Shown: piece after piece, positions 16,550-24,043 of the stretch
How positions within the stretch are numbered: the first letter of the stretch is position 1
Layout of the letters: every line of letters begins with the position of its first letter
Assembly: GCA_024277135.1 (NCBI GenBank)
Contig: JAJRVV010000022.1
Location: forward strand, 1-38,550
Direction of reading: 5' to 3'
DNA from: Chloroflexota bacterium
GTDB lineage: Bacteria > Chloroflexota > Anaerolineae > Promineifilales > Promineifilaceae
Length of the DNA: 38,550 bases
The notes under the pieces: model-generated
Database searches by the model: none
The model's input: the letters and a program-made list of their open reading frames with translations, nothing else
Told to the model about the DNA's origin: nothing
Made by a program: the position numbers and the translations under genes

Positions 16550-17605
16550 ATGGAATGGTACGCTCAATCAACTCTGGTACATCCTTTGACGACCATTCGC
16601 CGCGAGCGTTTGCTGCCGGCGGCGGGTGAAGTGGTGGCTCGCATTGGGCAGGATATGCAACCGGCGCAGGTGGTGGCCCGGATGCCGCGCCAGACTGATT
16701 TTCACATCATCCCGGTGAGTGATTTGCTGCGGATTCCGCCGCCGGAACTGCCTGAACTGCTGCTGGTAAACGAGGGGGATTCGGTGGAGCGGGGGACGCC
16801 CTTACTCAAACGAAAAGGTTTGTTCAGTATGAAGTTTGTGTCGCCGGTGGATGGCGTGCTGCATCGGGTCAGCAACGGCCGTTTGGTGATTCAACTGACA
16901 ACCGGCTGGTTGGAGCTTCGGGCATTGATGACCGCACGGGTGGCTAACCAGATTCCAGGGCGCGGTGTGATATTGGAAACGCACGGGGCGCTGATACAAG
17001 GGGTTTGGGGGTCAGGCAAGGAAAATATCGGTTCTCTCCGATTGGCCACCCCATCGCCCAGCATGGCCCTGGACGAATATGACATAGAAGATGATGAGCG
17101 GGGTCAAATTTTGGCGGCGGGTAAGCTGGATCGGCCAGAAGCGTTGCAAAAAGCCATCGCCAGTCACATCAGCGGGTTGATTGTGGGCAGTATCACCGCC
17201 GATTTGATGGCAACGGCCGTGTCTGCCCCATTTCCCATCCTCATCACCGACGGCATCGGCCGCCAGAACATGCTGGCTCCTATCTTTGAACTGCTAAAAG
17301 AGATGGAAGGAAATGAAACCACTCTGTTTGCTAATCCAAATGGAACCGGAGAACGTCCCGAAATTATCATTCCCCAACCTCGTATCCCCAAAGAGGATGC
17401 CCCGCTGCCGAATCGGCCGTTGGCCGAAGGGCAGCGCGTTCATATTACGCGGGGACAGCACAGCGGGCAAATGGGCACATTATCTCAACTGCACAGCCGG
17501 CCGCAAAGCACGGATATCGGCACGCGCGCCCTGGGCGCGGATGTCACTTTGGCAAATGGCTCGCTCATTTTCGTGCCTTATGTCAATCTTGATGTTATCA
17601 TATAG
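16550..17605 (+). CDS. Hammerhead/KOW-like protein of the ATPase operon
   Basis: This 351-residue soluble protein has an N-terminal region (about 20-120) resembling a biotinyl/lipoyl-like or RnfC-type barrel-sandwich fold: LLPAAGEVVARIGQDMQPAQVVAR, LLLVNEGDSVERGTPLL and KFVSPVDGVLHRVSNGRLV. The middle part (GVWGSGKENIG...ISGLIVGSITADLM...FPILITDGIG) is an alpha/beta region of unknown fold. The C-terminus (about 290-351) resembles a KOW/SH3-like barrel (EGQRVHITRGQHSGQMGTL). No lipoyl-type lysine motif is evident. It follows the ATPase gene by 21 bp and probably acts with it as an adaptor. ATG at 16550 is preferred over the adjacent TTG. Confidence 0.75.
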   Translation: MEWYAQSTLVHPLTTIRRERLLPAAGEVVARIGQDMQPAQVVARMPRQTDFHIIPVSDLLRIPPPELPELLLVNEGDSVERGTPLLKRKGLFSMKFVSPVDGVLHRVSNGRLVIQLTTGWLELRALMTARVANQIPGRGVILETHGALIQGVWGSGKENIGSLRLATPSPSMALDEYDIEDDERGQILAAGKLDRPEALQKAIASHISGLIVGSITADLMATAVSAPFPILITDGIGRQNMLAPIFELLKEMEGNETTLFANPNGTGERPEIIIPQPRIPKEDAPLPNRPLAEGQRVHITRGQHSGQMGTLSQLHSRPQSTDIGTRALGADVTLANGSLIFVPYVNLDVII

Positions 17606-17607
17606 CG

Positions 17608-17649
17608 TGAAGTGACTAAAGTGACTAAAGTGGTGAAGTGACTAAAGTT
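17608..17649. repeat. GTGACTAAA iterations
   Basis: Three copies of GTGACTAAAG within 42 bp, two adjacent and one after a GGTGA spacer. A related array lies in the opposite orientation at 23021-23051. Confidence 0.75.
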
Positions 17650-17692
17650 AAATAGGGCTGATACAGGTGTGTAAATTGAATGGGAGGACGAA

Positions 17693-18250
17693 ATGAGTGA
17701 AGATTACCTGGAAGAAGGAACAGATACCGGCAATGAAAACAGACGGCCGTTCTTGATTCTCACCGGTGTATTGGCGACCGTTTTTATCCTGGCCATCATC
17801 TGCATCGGCGCTGTATTAGCCATCCGCAATCGGGGTAATGGCAACGGGGAAGAAGTCGCCATCCGCCTCACCCAAAATGCCGAAACATTGGCTCGAAATG
17901 CCCTGGTAACACAAACAGTGGCCGCAATAGAAACCGAAGCGGCCCGGCCCACCAACACCATCGCTCCCACCAATACGCCCCGCCCCGCCAACACCATCGC
18001 CCCCACCAGCACCAACACGCCCGTTGTCAGTTCCGCCAAGGAAACGGAAACGCCCATCGCCAATGGCACGAACGTGTTTGCCGGAAACGGCGCAACGGAC
18101 AGCACACCCACTGCCATCGCCGGGTTAAGCGGCGGCGGCAGCGACGATAGCACACTGCCGGAAACGGGTATTGATGCCTGGATGGCCGTTTTGGCCGGCG
18201 TCGCTCTCATCGGGGTTTTGTTCGGCGCGCGCCGGTTACGCACCGGCTGA
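17693..18250 (+). CDS. LPETG-type sortase-anchored surface protein
   Basis: This 185-residue protein has an acidic N-terminus, a transmembrane helix (about 19-44), a Thr/Pro/Asn/Ala-rich low-complexity region (about 60-150, with TNTIAPTNTPRP-type repeats) and a C-terminal sorting signal: LPETG at 155-159, a hydrophobic stretch at about 163-179, and a basic RRLRTG tail. This is the classic sortase substrate layout. The N-terminal helix lies deeper than in a normal signal peptide and may stay as an anchor. No sortase gene is in the window. The strong GGGAGGA ribosome site before ATG supports the start. The low-complexity stalk would be exposed on the surface. Confidence 0.8.
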   Translation: MSEDYLEEGTDTGNENRRPFLILTGVLATVFILAIICIGAVLAIRNRGNGNGEEVAIRLTQNAETLARNALVTQTVAAIETEAARPTNTIAPTNTPRPANTIAPTSTNTPVVSSAKETETPIANGTNVFAGNGATDSTPTAIAGLSGGGSDDSTLPETGIDAWMAVLAGVALIGVLFGARRLRTG

Positions 18251-18274
18251 CCCCAGTTTTACTGCCGCTTTTGC

Positions 18275-18304
18275 AAAGCCAACCTGGACAGGTTGGCTTT
18301 TTTT
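18275..18304 (+). terminator. Rho-independent terminator after the LPETG gene
   Basis: AAAGCCAACCTG and its exact complement (18289-18300) are separated by GA and run into seven T residues (18298-18304). This is the clearest intrinsic terminator in the window and closes the operon region that starts near 8705. Confidence 0.93.
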
Positions 18305-18341
18305 ATAGTACTCCCTTCCCCATCCCGCAGCGTGGCCCTTA

Positions 18342-18350
18342 TGCTATAAT
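18342..18350 (+). promoter_or_regulatory. Extended -10 promoter for the receiver-kinase gene
   Basis: TGC followed by a perfect TATAAT (18345-18350). No good -35 is present at 17 bp. Transcription would start near 18357, giving a leader of about 56 nt before the ATG at 18413. Confidence 0.65.
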
Positions 18351-18412
18351 GACCATGATTTTAGCTTTGTTGGCGGCAACTGGTCTTTTTCCATGGATTT
18401 TCGAGGGCGCAA

Positions 18413-20743
18413 ATGAGACAATCTGTAACCATCTTGTTGGTGGAAGATGACAAGTCCATGCTGGACGGGATCAGCGATTTGCTGCAAACGATTGACATTG
18501 GATATGATGTGCAGGTATTGACGGCGGAAGACGGCCGTGCCGGGCTGGAAACCATACAAAACGTCACGCCAGATTTGATTGTATCTGACATCATGATGCC
18601 GTTCATGGACGGGTATGAATTTCTGACGGCCGTACGCCAAAATCCTGATTGGCTGCAAATTCCCTTCATCTTTCTCACCGCCAAGGGGGAACGAACCGAC
18701 ATCCACCACGGCAAAATGAGCGGCGCCGATTTATACATCACCAAACCCTTCAGCACCCGGGAGCTAATTGAACTGATTCAAGTCCAATTAAGCAAAGCAT
18801 TCCGCCGCCAACTCTCCCGGCAACAGTATACCAAATCCCTGAAAAAGGGGATCCTGCAAATCCTCAACCACGAATTTCGCACCCCGCTAACCTATGTGAC
18901 AGCCTATTACGAAATGTTGGCCGACAGTGTGGTACGCTTTTCAGATAGGGAGAATTTCAACGAATACTTGCACGGCATTCAAGCTGGTTGTGTTCGTCTG
19001 ACCAAACTGGTTGAAGATTTGATTCAAGTCATCGAATTGAAGACGGGCGAAGCGCAAAAGAAATACCGGATAAACGCCGCTCCCATTTACAATGTGTCGG
19101 ATATTTTAACGGCCGTCGTTAATGAACACCGGGAAACCGCCGCCGACAACAATGTAGAAATCCATCACACCCCCATCGTTGATCTGCCGCAGATCATGGG
19201 CAATTCGGCCCATCTGCACACCATTTTCAACTGCTTGCTCAACAACGCCATCAAATTTACCCGTCAGCGAGGAAGCGTTGGCAAAAACGTGTATGTCGCC
19301 GCCCAAACGGCCGCAGACTCAGTGCAAATCATTTTCCAGGATGAGGGAATAGGGTTTCCGGAAAAAGTGGCTGGCGACTTGTTTGAATTATTTTTCCAAC
19401 ATGATCGGGGATTGGCAGAGCAGCAGGGCGCCGGCGTGGGTCTGACCATCGCTCAGGGATTGGTAGAACTGCATCAGGGTCAAATTGAAGCGATCAGCCA
19501 GGATGGACACGGCGCCAAATTTACAGTGACGCTCCCCATCTATCACCCAAATGTGCCCGCGCCGACGACTGATTTTTTCCAGGACGAGGGCGAATCCTCC
19601 CAACCGGCCACCGTCTTGGTGGTGGAAGATGAACGATTCTTGTTGGCCGGATTGCAGGAGCTGTTGGAGCTTTACACCGGCCGATACCGACTCCAAGTAC
19701 TCACGGCAGCTAACGGCCGTGAAGGGATAGAAATCCTGCAAAAAAAACGGCCCCACCTCATCATCTCCGACATCATGATGCCCTACATGGACGGCTACCA
19801 ATTCCTGGAAAAAGTGCGGCAAAACGCCGACTGGCTGGACATCCCCTTCATTTTCCTCACCGCCAAAGGGGAACGGATTGACATCCATCGCGGCTTCCTC
19901 AGCGGAGCCGAAGAGTACATCACCAAGCCATATGACAGCCATGAACTGCTCGAACTCGTCACCGTACAGCTTGACCGGTATTTCCAGGCTCAAGAATTGA
20001 TGGCCCAATCATTTGAAGAGTTGAAAGAGAGCATTCTCAGCCTCATCACGCCAGATTTTCGCCTGCCGCTCAACGCCGTCGCTGATTATTCGGCCCGCTT
20101 GTCAGACGAACTGCGGGAAACCCAGACCCCCGACCAACTCAAGGAATCCTTGCGCGGCATCCAGGATGGCAGCAAGCGGCTGACTCGCCTGGTAGAAGAT
20201 TTCATCGCCCTGGCCGAACTAAAAGCAGGTGAAGCGGAAATCGCATACAACCTCCGCGTCCAGCCCGTTTACAATCTCGATTTGATGTTCATTGAGATGG
20301 GGCAGATGCAAGCGGCGGCGGCCGAAAAGTTGGGCGTCAAGGTTCAATATCCGCTCAGTCAAGATTTACCCCCCATTTACGGCGACAGTTCGATGATCAT
20401 TGATAGCGCCCGACGGTTGGTCATCATCGCCGTCTGGTTCTGTACACAGCAACGCGATCACCGGCAGGTACACTTGGAAGTGGTGTATAACGCCCAGGAA
20501 ACTTATTTATCGGTGCGTTTCCAGTCAGAGATTGACACGGCCGTTTTGGACAACATGCAGGCCATTCTGGCCGATGAGGGGTTGGGCCAGATTGGTATGT
20601 TCGAGATGGCGCCCAGCCTCAACATCGCCAAAGGGTATGTCCGCCTCAACAACGGCCGTCTCGAACTCGCCCACGACCCAAACAACACCCATACCTTCAT
20701 CATCACCCTGCCCGTTTATCACCCGAAAACGGCCGCCGCTTAA
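18413..20743 (+). CDS. Duplicated receiver-histidine kinase protein with a degenerate second kinase
   Basis: This 776-residue cytoplasmic protein is a tandem duplication of a receiver plus kinase unit. Half one: receiver with phosphoacceptor Asp59 and Lys111, HisKA with ILNHEFRTPL (His153), and an ATPase domain with NNAIK (near 277-281), DEGIGF (310-315) and GAGVGL (339-344). Half two: receiver with Asp453 and Lys505, then a region aligned to HisKA in which His is replaced by Pro547 (TPDFRLPL), and an ATPase-like domain without the N, DEGxG and GxG boxes. The second half is therefore probably a pseudokinase. There is no membrane segment, sensor or DNA-binding domain. GAGGG lies 5 bp before the ATG. 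The partners are unknown. Confidence 0.9.
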   Translation: MRQSVTILLVEDDKSMLDGISDLLQTIDIGYDVQVLTAEDGRAGLETIQNVTPDLIVSDIMMPFMDGYEFLTAVRQNPDWLQIPFIFLTAKGERTDIHHGKMSGADLYITKPFSTRELIELIQVQLSKAFRRQLSRQQYTKSLKKGILQILNHEFRTPLTYVTAYYEMLADSVVRFSDRENFNEYLHGIQAGCVRLTKLVEDLIQVIELKTGEAQKKYRINAAPIYNVSDILTAVVNEHRETAADNNVEIHHTPIVDLPQIMGNSAHLHTIFNCLLNNAIKFTRQRGSVGKNVYVAAQTAADSVQIIFQDEGIGFPEKVAGDLFELFFQHDRGLAEQQGAGVGLTIAQGLVELHQGQIEAISQDGHGAKFTVTLPIYHPNVPAPTTDFFQDEGESSQPATVLVVEDERFLLAGLQELLELYTGRYRLQVLTAANGREGIEILQKKRPHLIISDIMMPYMDGYQFLEKVRQNADWLDIPFIFLTAKGERIDIHRGFLSGAEEYITKPYDSHELLELVTVQLDRYFQAQELMAQSFEELKESILSLITPDFRLPLNAVADYSARLSDELRETQTPDQLKESLRGIQDGSKRLTRLVEDFIALAELKAGEAEIAYNLRVQPVYNLDLMFIEMGQMQAAAAEKLGVKVQYPLSQDLPPIYGDSSMIIDSARRLVIIAVWFCTQQRDHRQVHLEVVYNAQETYLSVRFQSEIDTAVLDNMQAILADEGLGQIGMFEMAPSLNIAKGYVRLNNGRLELAHDPNNTHTFIITLPVYHPKTAAA

Positions 20744-20751
20744 AACATCCA

Positions 20752-20780
20752 TTGCTTGAGAGAATGCCATGCTTTACAAT
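20752..20780 (+). promoter_or_regulatory. Promoter for the pspA cluster
   Basis: TTGCTT (20752-20757), a 17-bp spacer and TACAAT (20775-20780), about 124 bp before the pspA-like ATG. The long leader contains a hairpin at 20788-20812 and an ACGGCCGT copy. Confidence 0.55.
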
Positions 20781-20787
20781 GGAGCCA

Positions 20788-20812
20788 CAGTCCGAAACCG
20801 TTTTTTCGGCTG
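20788..20812 (+). promoter_or_regulatory. Leader hairpin upstream of the pspA-like gene
   Basis: CCGAAA (20792-20797) pairs with TTTCGG (20804-20809), and outer CAG/CTG bases extend the stem past a bulge. It would be transcribed just after the candidate promoter. It may affect mRNA stability or be an operator; nothing more can be said. Confidence 0.35.
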
Positions 20813-20903
20813 TTTGGTACGGCCGTACCCATTACAACAACCAAAACCAACCTGCGTATTCATCGTTAAATTGATCACCTAAAACAAAGGAGATAGATAA
20901 CAA

Positions 20904-21644
20904 ATGGCCTCACTCATTGAAAAAGCCCAAACCCTGATCCAGGCAAACTTGCACGACATCGTGGACAAAGCGCTGGAATCCAACTCCGTCGCCGTCATGA
21001 AACAATACATTCGTGACGCCGAAGACAATCTGGACGACCTGGAAAAAGCGGCCGCCACCATTGGCGGCGAAGTCAAGACGATGGAGCGGAAATACAAAGA
21101 ATTCAAGAAAAAAGCCGACCAGTACGACCGCAACATTGACACCCTCATCATGCAGGGCAAGACTGACCTGGCCCGCGCCGCCCAGACCGAGCTAAACTCC
21201 ACCCGCCGCCTGCAAGAACAGTACCACGAGCAATGGGTGCGCCAACAGCGGGAATATGAAGCTCTGCTCAACGCCCGGCTCAAGCTGCAAGCCAAACTCA
21301 AAACCATCCGCCAGGAGCAAAGGGAGATGGAAGCCCTGCTCAAACTGGCAAAATCGAAAGAAATCACCGTCAAAGCCATCAAAAGCCTGGACGATTTGCA
21401 AGGTATTGGCGACGGCGACATCGCCCGTCTCAGCGATTCCATCCGCTCCCGGTTGGACAAAGCCAGCGCCCACAGCGAAATGTATGCCAGCAGTCTGGAT
21501 AACCAGATGGATGATTTGCTGGGCAAGGCCGAAATTGACCTGCAATTGGAAGAGCGGAAACGACGGCTGGGCTTGGCGGAACCGGCCGCATCCGATTTGG
21601 AGGAAGAGTCCGCTGAGGATGAAGCCGCTTCTTCGTTAGAGTAA
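20904..21644 (+). CDS. PspA/IM30 family envelope-stress protein
   Basis: This 246-residue protein matches the PspA/IM30/Vipp1 family, ESCRT-III-like membrane-remodelling proteins. It begins with the amphipathic helix MASLIEKAQTLIQANLHDIVDKALE and continues as long coiled-coil helices (about 25-190) with VMKQYIRDAEDNLDDLEKAAATIGGEVKTMERKYKEFK. The C-terminal tail is acidic. These proteins bind the inner leaflet and protect against membrane stress. A strong AAGGAG site (20887-20892) supports the start. Two membrane or coiled-coil genes follow, probably as partners. Confidence 0.9.
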   Translation: MASLIEKAQTLIQANLHDIVDKALESNSVAVMKQYIRDAEDNLDDLEKAAATIGGEVKTMERKYKEFKKKADQYDRNIDTLIMQGKTDLARAAQTELNSTRRLQEQYHEQWVRQQREYEALLNARLKLQAKLKTIRQEQREMEALLKLAKSKEITVKAIKSLDDLQGIGDGDIARLSDSIRSRLDKASAHSEMYASSLDNQMDDLLGKAEIDLQLEERKRRLGLAEPAASDLEEESAEDEAASSLE

Positions 21645-21665
21645 AAGGGCGCGTCGGCAAACAGG

Positions 21666-23015
21666 ATGGCGGATTCTGAGGGTGAGCGCTGGCTAAAGGC
21701 TGGCATGACGGCCGCGCGTTCCGGCGACCAGGAAAAGGGGCGTCAACTCCTCCTCCAAGTCATCGAAGTTGACGAGGAGAATGAGATGGCCTGGCTCTGG
21801 CTGAGCGGCGTGGCGGACACAGATGAGGAACGGCGCATCTGCCTGGACAACGTCCTCGCCATCAACCCGGATAACCAGGCGGCGAAAAAGGGGCTGGCGC
21901 AATTAGGCGCGGCGCAACTGGGCGCGGCAAAATTGGGCGTGGCCGAAACGGCCGCCCCCGAACCAGCCCCCGACGGGTCGCCCACATCACCGCTAGAACC
22001 AGAACCCGCCAACGAAATCATCGTGCGCAAAGAGTACCAGGCCAAATCCCTGGCCGGAGCCATCCTCTACCCGGAAGCCCAGGTGAAGGAGTGGAAATGG
22101 AAAGAACCCCAACTTTCTCACCAGTTGCCCCGGGTCGAAATTGCCGCTTCCTCCACTTTCGACGACGTATGGACGCAAAACGTAGAAATGTGTCCTTACT
22201 GCGCCCAGGAGTTGGCGTTTGACGACATCAAATGTCCCCAATGCCAGCGCCATCTCATCACCAAACAGTTTCGCTATGAAAAACCCAGCGCCAATCTGCA
22301 CGTCTTTTGGGTGTTTTTGCTGGGACTGGGCAATCTATATCTGGTTCAGGCTATTTACGACCTCATCGCCTACCAGGCATTAGGGCTGGCGATCTGGCAC
22401 ATATTCTTAATGGCCTTTTTGGTGGGATTGACCTTTGCCGTTTATCACCGGCAGTTTTGGGCGTTTGTCACCGCTCTGGCCTTGCTCATCACCGTCATCG
22501 CCGGCCGCCTGGTAGGAGATGTCTTGGCAATTGACTACTCTTTTTTGGGCATCATCGAAGCGGATGAGAGTATTCGCAATGTCGTTAGTTCGCTGATTAT
22601 TAACATGGGCGGCTTTTTGCGCGGTTTACAGTTGGGGGCAGCCGGATTGGGCCTGGCGTATGGCTTGTTTGCCGTCATGCCCGACTTTGCCCGCGACAGC
22701 CAACGGCAGGTGGCCGATTTGAAGCGGGGGTTGCGGCATGGGTCTGATTATCACGACGCCGCCCGCAAATTTGCCCGGAAGGAGATGTGGGCCACGGCCG
22801 TACTCCACTGGCAGCGCGCCGCCGCCAACGCTCCCAACCAATTAAGTTACCAACGACGCCTGGGTCTGGCTTATGCCCATCTCGGCTTCTTCAACCGCAG
22901 CCTCAACGTATTGACCGCCGCCAAAAACCGGGTGACCAACGAAGAAACCCGCGCCAAGTTTGACAAACTGATACAAGCTGTCGAACAAAAACAAAACCTG
23001 ATCACATCCACCTAA
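21666..23015 (+). CDS. TPR, zinc-ribbon and membrane protein next to pspA
   Basis: This 449-residue protein has an N-terminal TPR-like part (about 1-80: WLKAGMTAARSGDQEKGRQLLLQVIEVDEENEMAWLWLSGV), an Ala-rich repeat (GLAQLGAAQLGAAKLGVA), and a zinc ribbon with CPYC and CPQC near 178-197. Four to five membrane segments follow at about 213-345, then a C-terminal helical repeat region (about 350-445) that also looks TPR-like. It lies 21 bp after pspA. The likely role is a membrane-bound adaptor in the envelope-stress cluster. No enzyme motif was seen. Confidence 0.75.
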   Translation: MADSEGERWLKAGMTAARSGDQEKGRQLLLQVIEVDEENEMAWLWLSGVADTDEERRICLDNVLAINPDNQAAKKGLAQLGAAQLGAAKLGVAETAAPEPAPDGSPTSPLEPEPANEIIVRKEYQAKSLAGAILYPEAQVKEWKWKEPQLSHQLPRVEIAASSTFDDVWTQNVEMCPYCAQELAFDDIKCPQCQRHLITKQFRYEKPSANLHVFWVFLLGLGNLYLVQAIYDLIAYQALGLAIWHIFLMAFLVGLTFAVYHRQFWAFVTALALLITVIAGRLVGDVLAIDYSFLGIIEADESIRNVVSSLIINMGGFLRGLQLGAAGLGLAYGLFAVMPDFARDSQRQVADLKRGLRHGSDYHDAARKFARKEMWATAVLHWQRAAANAPNQLSYQRRLGLAYAHLGFFNRSLNVLTAAKNRVTNEETRAKFDKLIQAVEQKQNLITST

Positions 23016-23020
23016 CTTCT

Positions 23021-23051
23021 AACTTTAGTCACTTTAGCACTTTAGTCACTT
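23021..23051. repeat. TTTAGTCAC iterations, inverted relative to 17608-17649
   Basis: AACTTTAGTCACTTTAGCAC continues into another TTTAGTCACTTC just before the ATG of the next gene. It is the reverse complement type of the array at 17608-17649. It leaves little room for a ribosome site at 23055. Confidence 0.7.
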
Positions 23052-23054
23052 CCC

Positions 23055-23876
23055 ATGGCCGACAAAGAAAAACAGACACTACAACAAAGAGCGCAAAAAG
23101 CCATCCTCACTGAATCCTTTTTCCGGTGGGAGAGCGCCGTCGTCATTTCCCTGGCCTTGCTGCTGGCCGTCGTTTCCTCATTGGGGATGGTGGATATTTT
23201 ACCCGCCTGGGCATGGCTGCTGGGGGGTTTGGGCGCAGAAGCGGCGCTGGTCTACAGCAGTCTCACCGATCCTGAATTCAGCCGAAAGGTGGTCGCTAAT
23301 TTACTGCGCGATGATTTCCGCCCGGAGCGGCTGCGCGATAAGGGACTGCAACGGCAGATCAATCAGGCGCTCGATTACCGCAGCCGCATTGAAAAAGCGA
23401 TTCGGGAACGGGATGATATGATGCTGAAGGATGAGTTGACGGAGACGGCCGTGCAAATTGATGATTGGCTGGAAAACATCTACGACCTGGCCCGGCGCAT
23501 TGACCGGTACAAAGCGGAGAAAGCCGTCCTGCAACGCGACCAAAAGCGGGCCAGCCAGCGCATGGGCGAACTGCAAGGGCGGTTGCAGCAGGAAACGGAT
23601 ACGGCCGTCAAAAACCAGATTCAAGTCACCCTGGACGGTCTGCGCCGCCAGTTAGAAACCATCGAGAAGCTGGAGAACACCATCCAGCGCGCCAAATTAC
23701 AACTAGAAAACTCGCTGACCGCGTTGGGAACCATCTACTCCCAAACCATGCTGGTGGACGCCAAAGACATTGACAGCGGCCGGGCCAAACGGCTGCGACA
23801 GAACATCAGGGAAGAAGTGACCGAGTTGAATGATGTGCTGTTGGCTATGGATGAAGTGTATGCTGAAGGCGGATAA
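23055..23876 (+). CDS. Membrane-anchored coiled-coil protein of the pspA cluster
   Basis: This 273-residue protein has two N-terminal transmembrane helices (about 28-47 and 50-70) followed by a long charged coiled coil (about 85-265: LQRQINQALDYRSRIEKAIRERDDMM, DDWLENIYDLARRIDRYKAEKAVL and others). The coiled coil resembles PspA-like helical proteins in length and charge, so it may interact with the PspA homologue two genes upstream. I do not recognise a named family. The upstream repeat array at 23021-23051 replaces a clear Shine-Dalgarno site. Confidence 0.7.
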   Translation: MADKEKQTLQQRAQKAILTESFFRWESAVVISLALLLAVVSSLGMVDILPAWAWLLGGLGAEAALVYSSLTDPEFSRKVVANLLRDDFRPERLRDKGLQRQINQALDYRSRIEKAIRERDDMMLKDELTETAVQIDDWLENIYDLARRIDRYKAEKAVLQRDQKRASQRMGELQGRLQQETDTAVKNQIQVTLDGLRRQLETIEKLENTIQRAKLQLENSLTALGTIYSQTMLVDAKDIDSGRAKRLRQNIREEVTELNDVLLAMDEVYAEGG

Positions 23877-23895
23877 ATCCACTGCCACATTTGCA

Positions 23896-23940
23896 AAGTC
23901 GGCCTTCGCCGACTGAGCTCCAGTCCACGAAGGTGGACTT
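23896..23940 (+). repeat. Tandem hairpins upstream of rplI
   Basis: Two adjacent 7-bp stems with 4-nt loops: AGTCGGC-CTTC-GCCGACT (23897-23914) and AGTCCAC-GAAG-GTGGACT (23922-23939). The pair, followed by GCCGCGAATTTATTCG, resembles a dispersed intergenic repeat I recall from cyanobacterial and Chloroflexota genomes. It could also act as a terminator for the pspA cluster. Confidence 0.65.
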
Positions 23941-23971
23941 GGTAAATGTTGCCGCGAATTTATTCGTTAAG

Positions 23972-24000
23972 TTGTCAAAATCCCATCCGTCTGATAACAT
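23972..24000 (+). promoter_or_regulatory. Weak candidate promoter for rplI
   Basis: TTGTCA (23972-23977), a 17-bp spacer and TAACAT (23995-24000), 43 bp before the rplI ATG. The -10 matches consensus at four of six positions only. Confidence 0.35.
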
Positions 24001-24043
24001 CCCTGGTCGCAAAATTTTGTAGAAATGGAGAGTTGTTACAGCT

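Noticed and set aside
18413-20743. Two separate genes fused by assembly
   Set aside because: The frame is continuous across both halves with a plausible linker and no stop or frameshift, so an internal duplication is the simpler reading.
20879-21706. Minus-strand ORF of 275 residues opposite pspA
   Set aside because: Ser/Arg-rich shadow of a well-recognised PspA coding frame with its own ribosome site.
23896-23956. Riboswitch or L9 autoregulatory leader
   Set aside because: Two simple short stems with no conserved aptamer core; the candidate promoter lies downstream of them, so they may not even be in the rplI mRNA.
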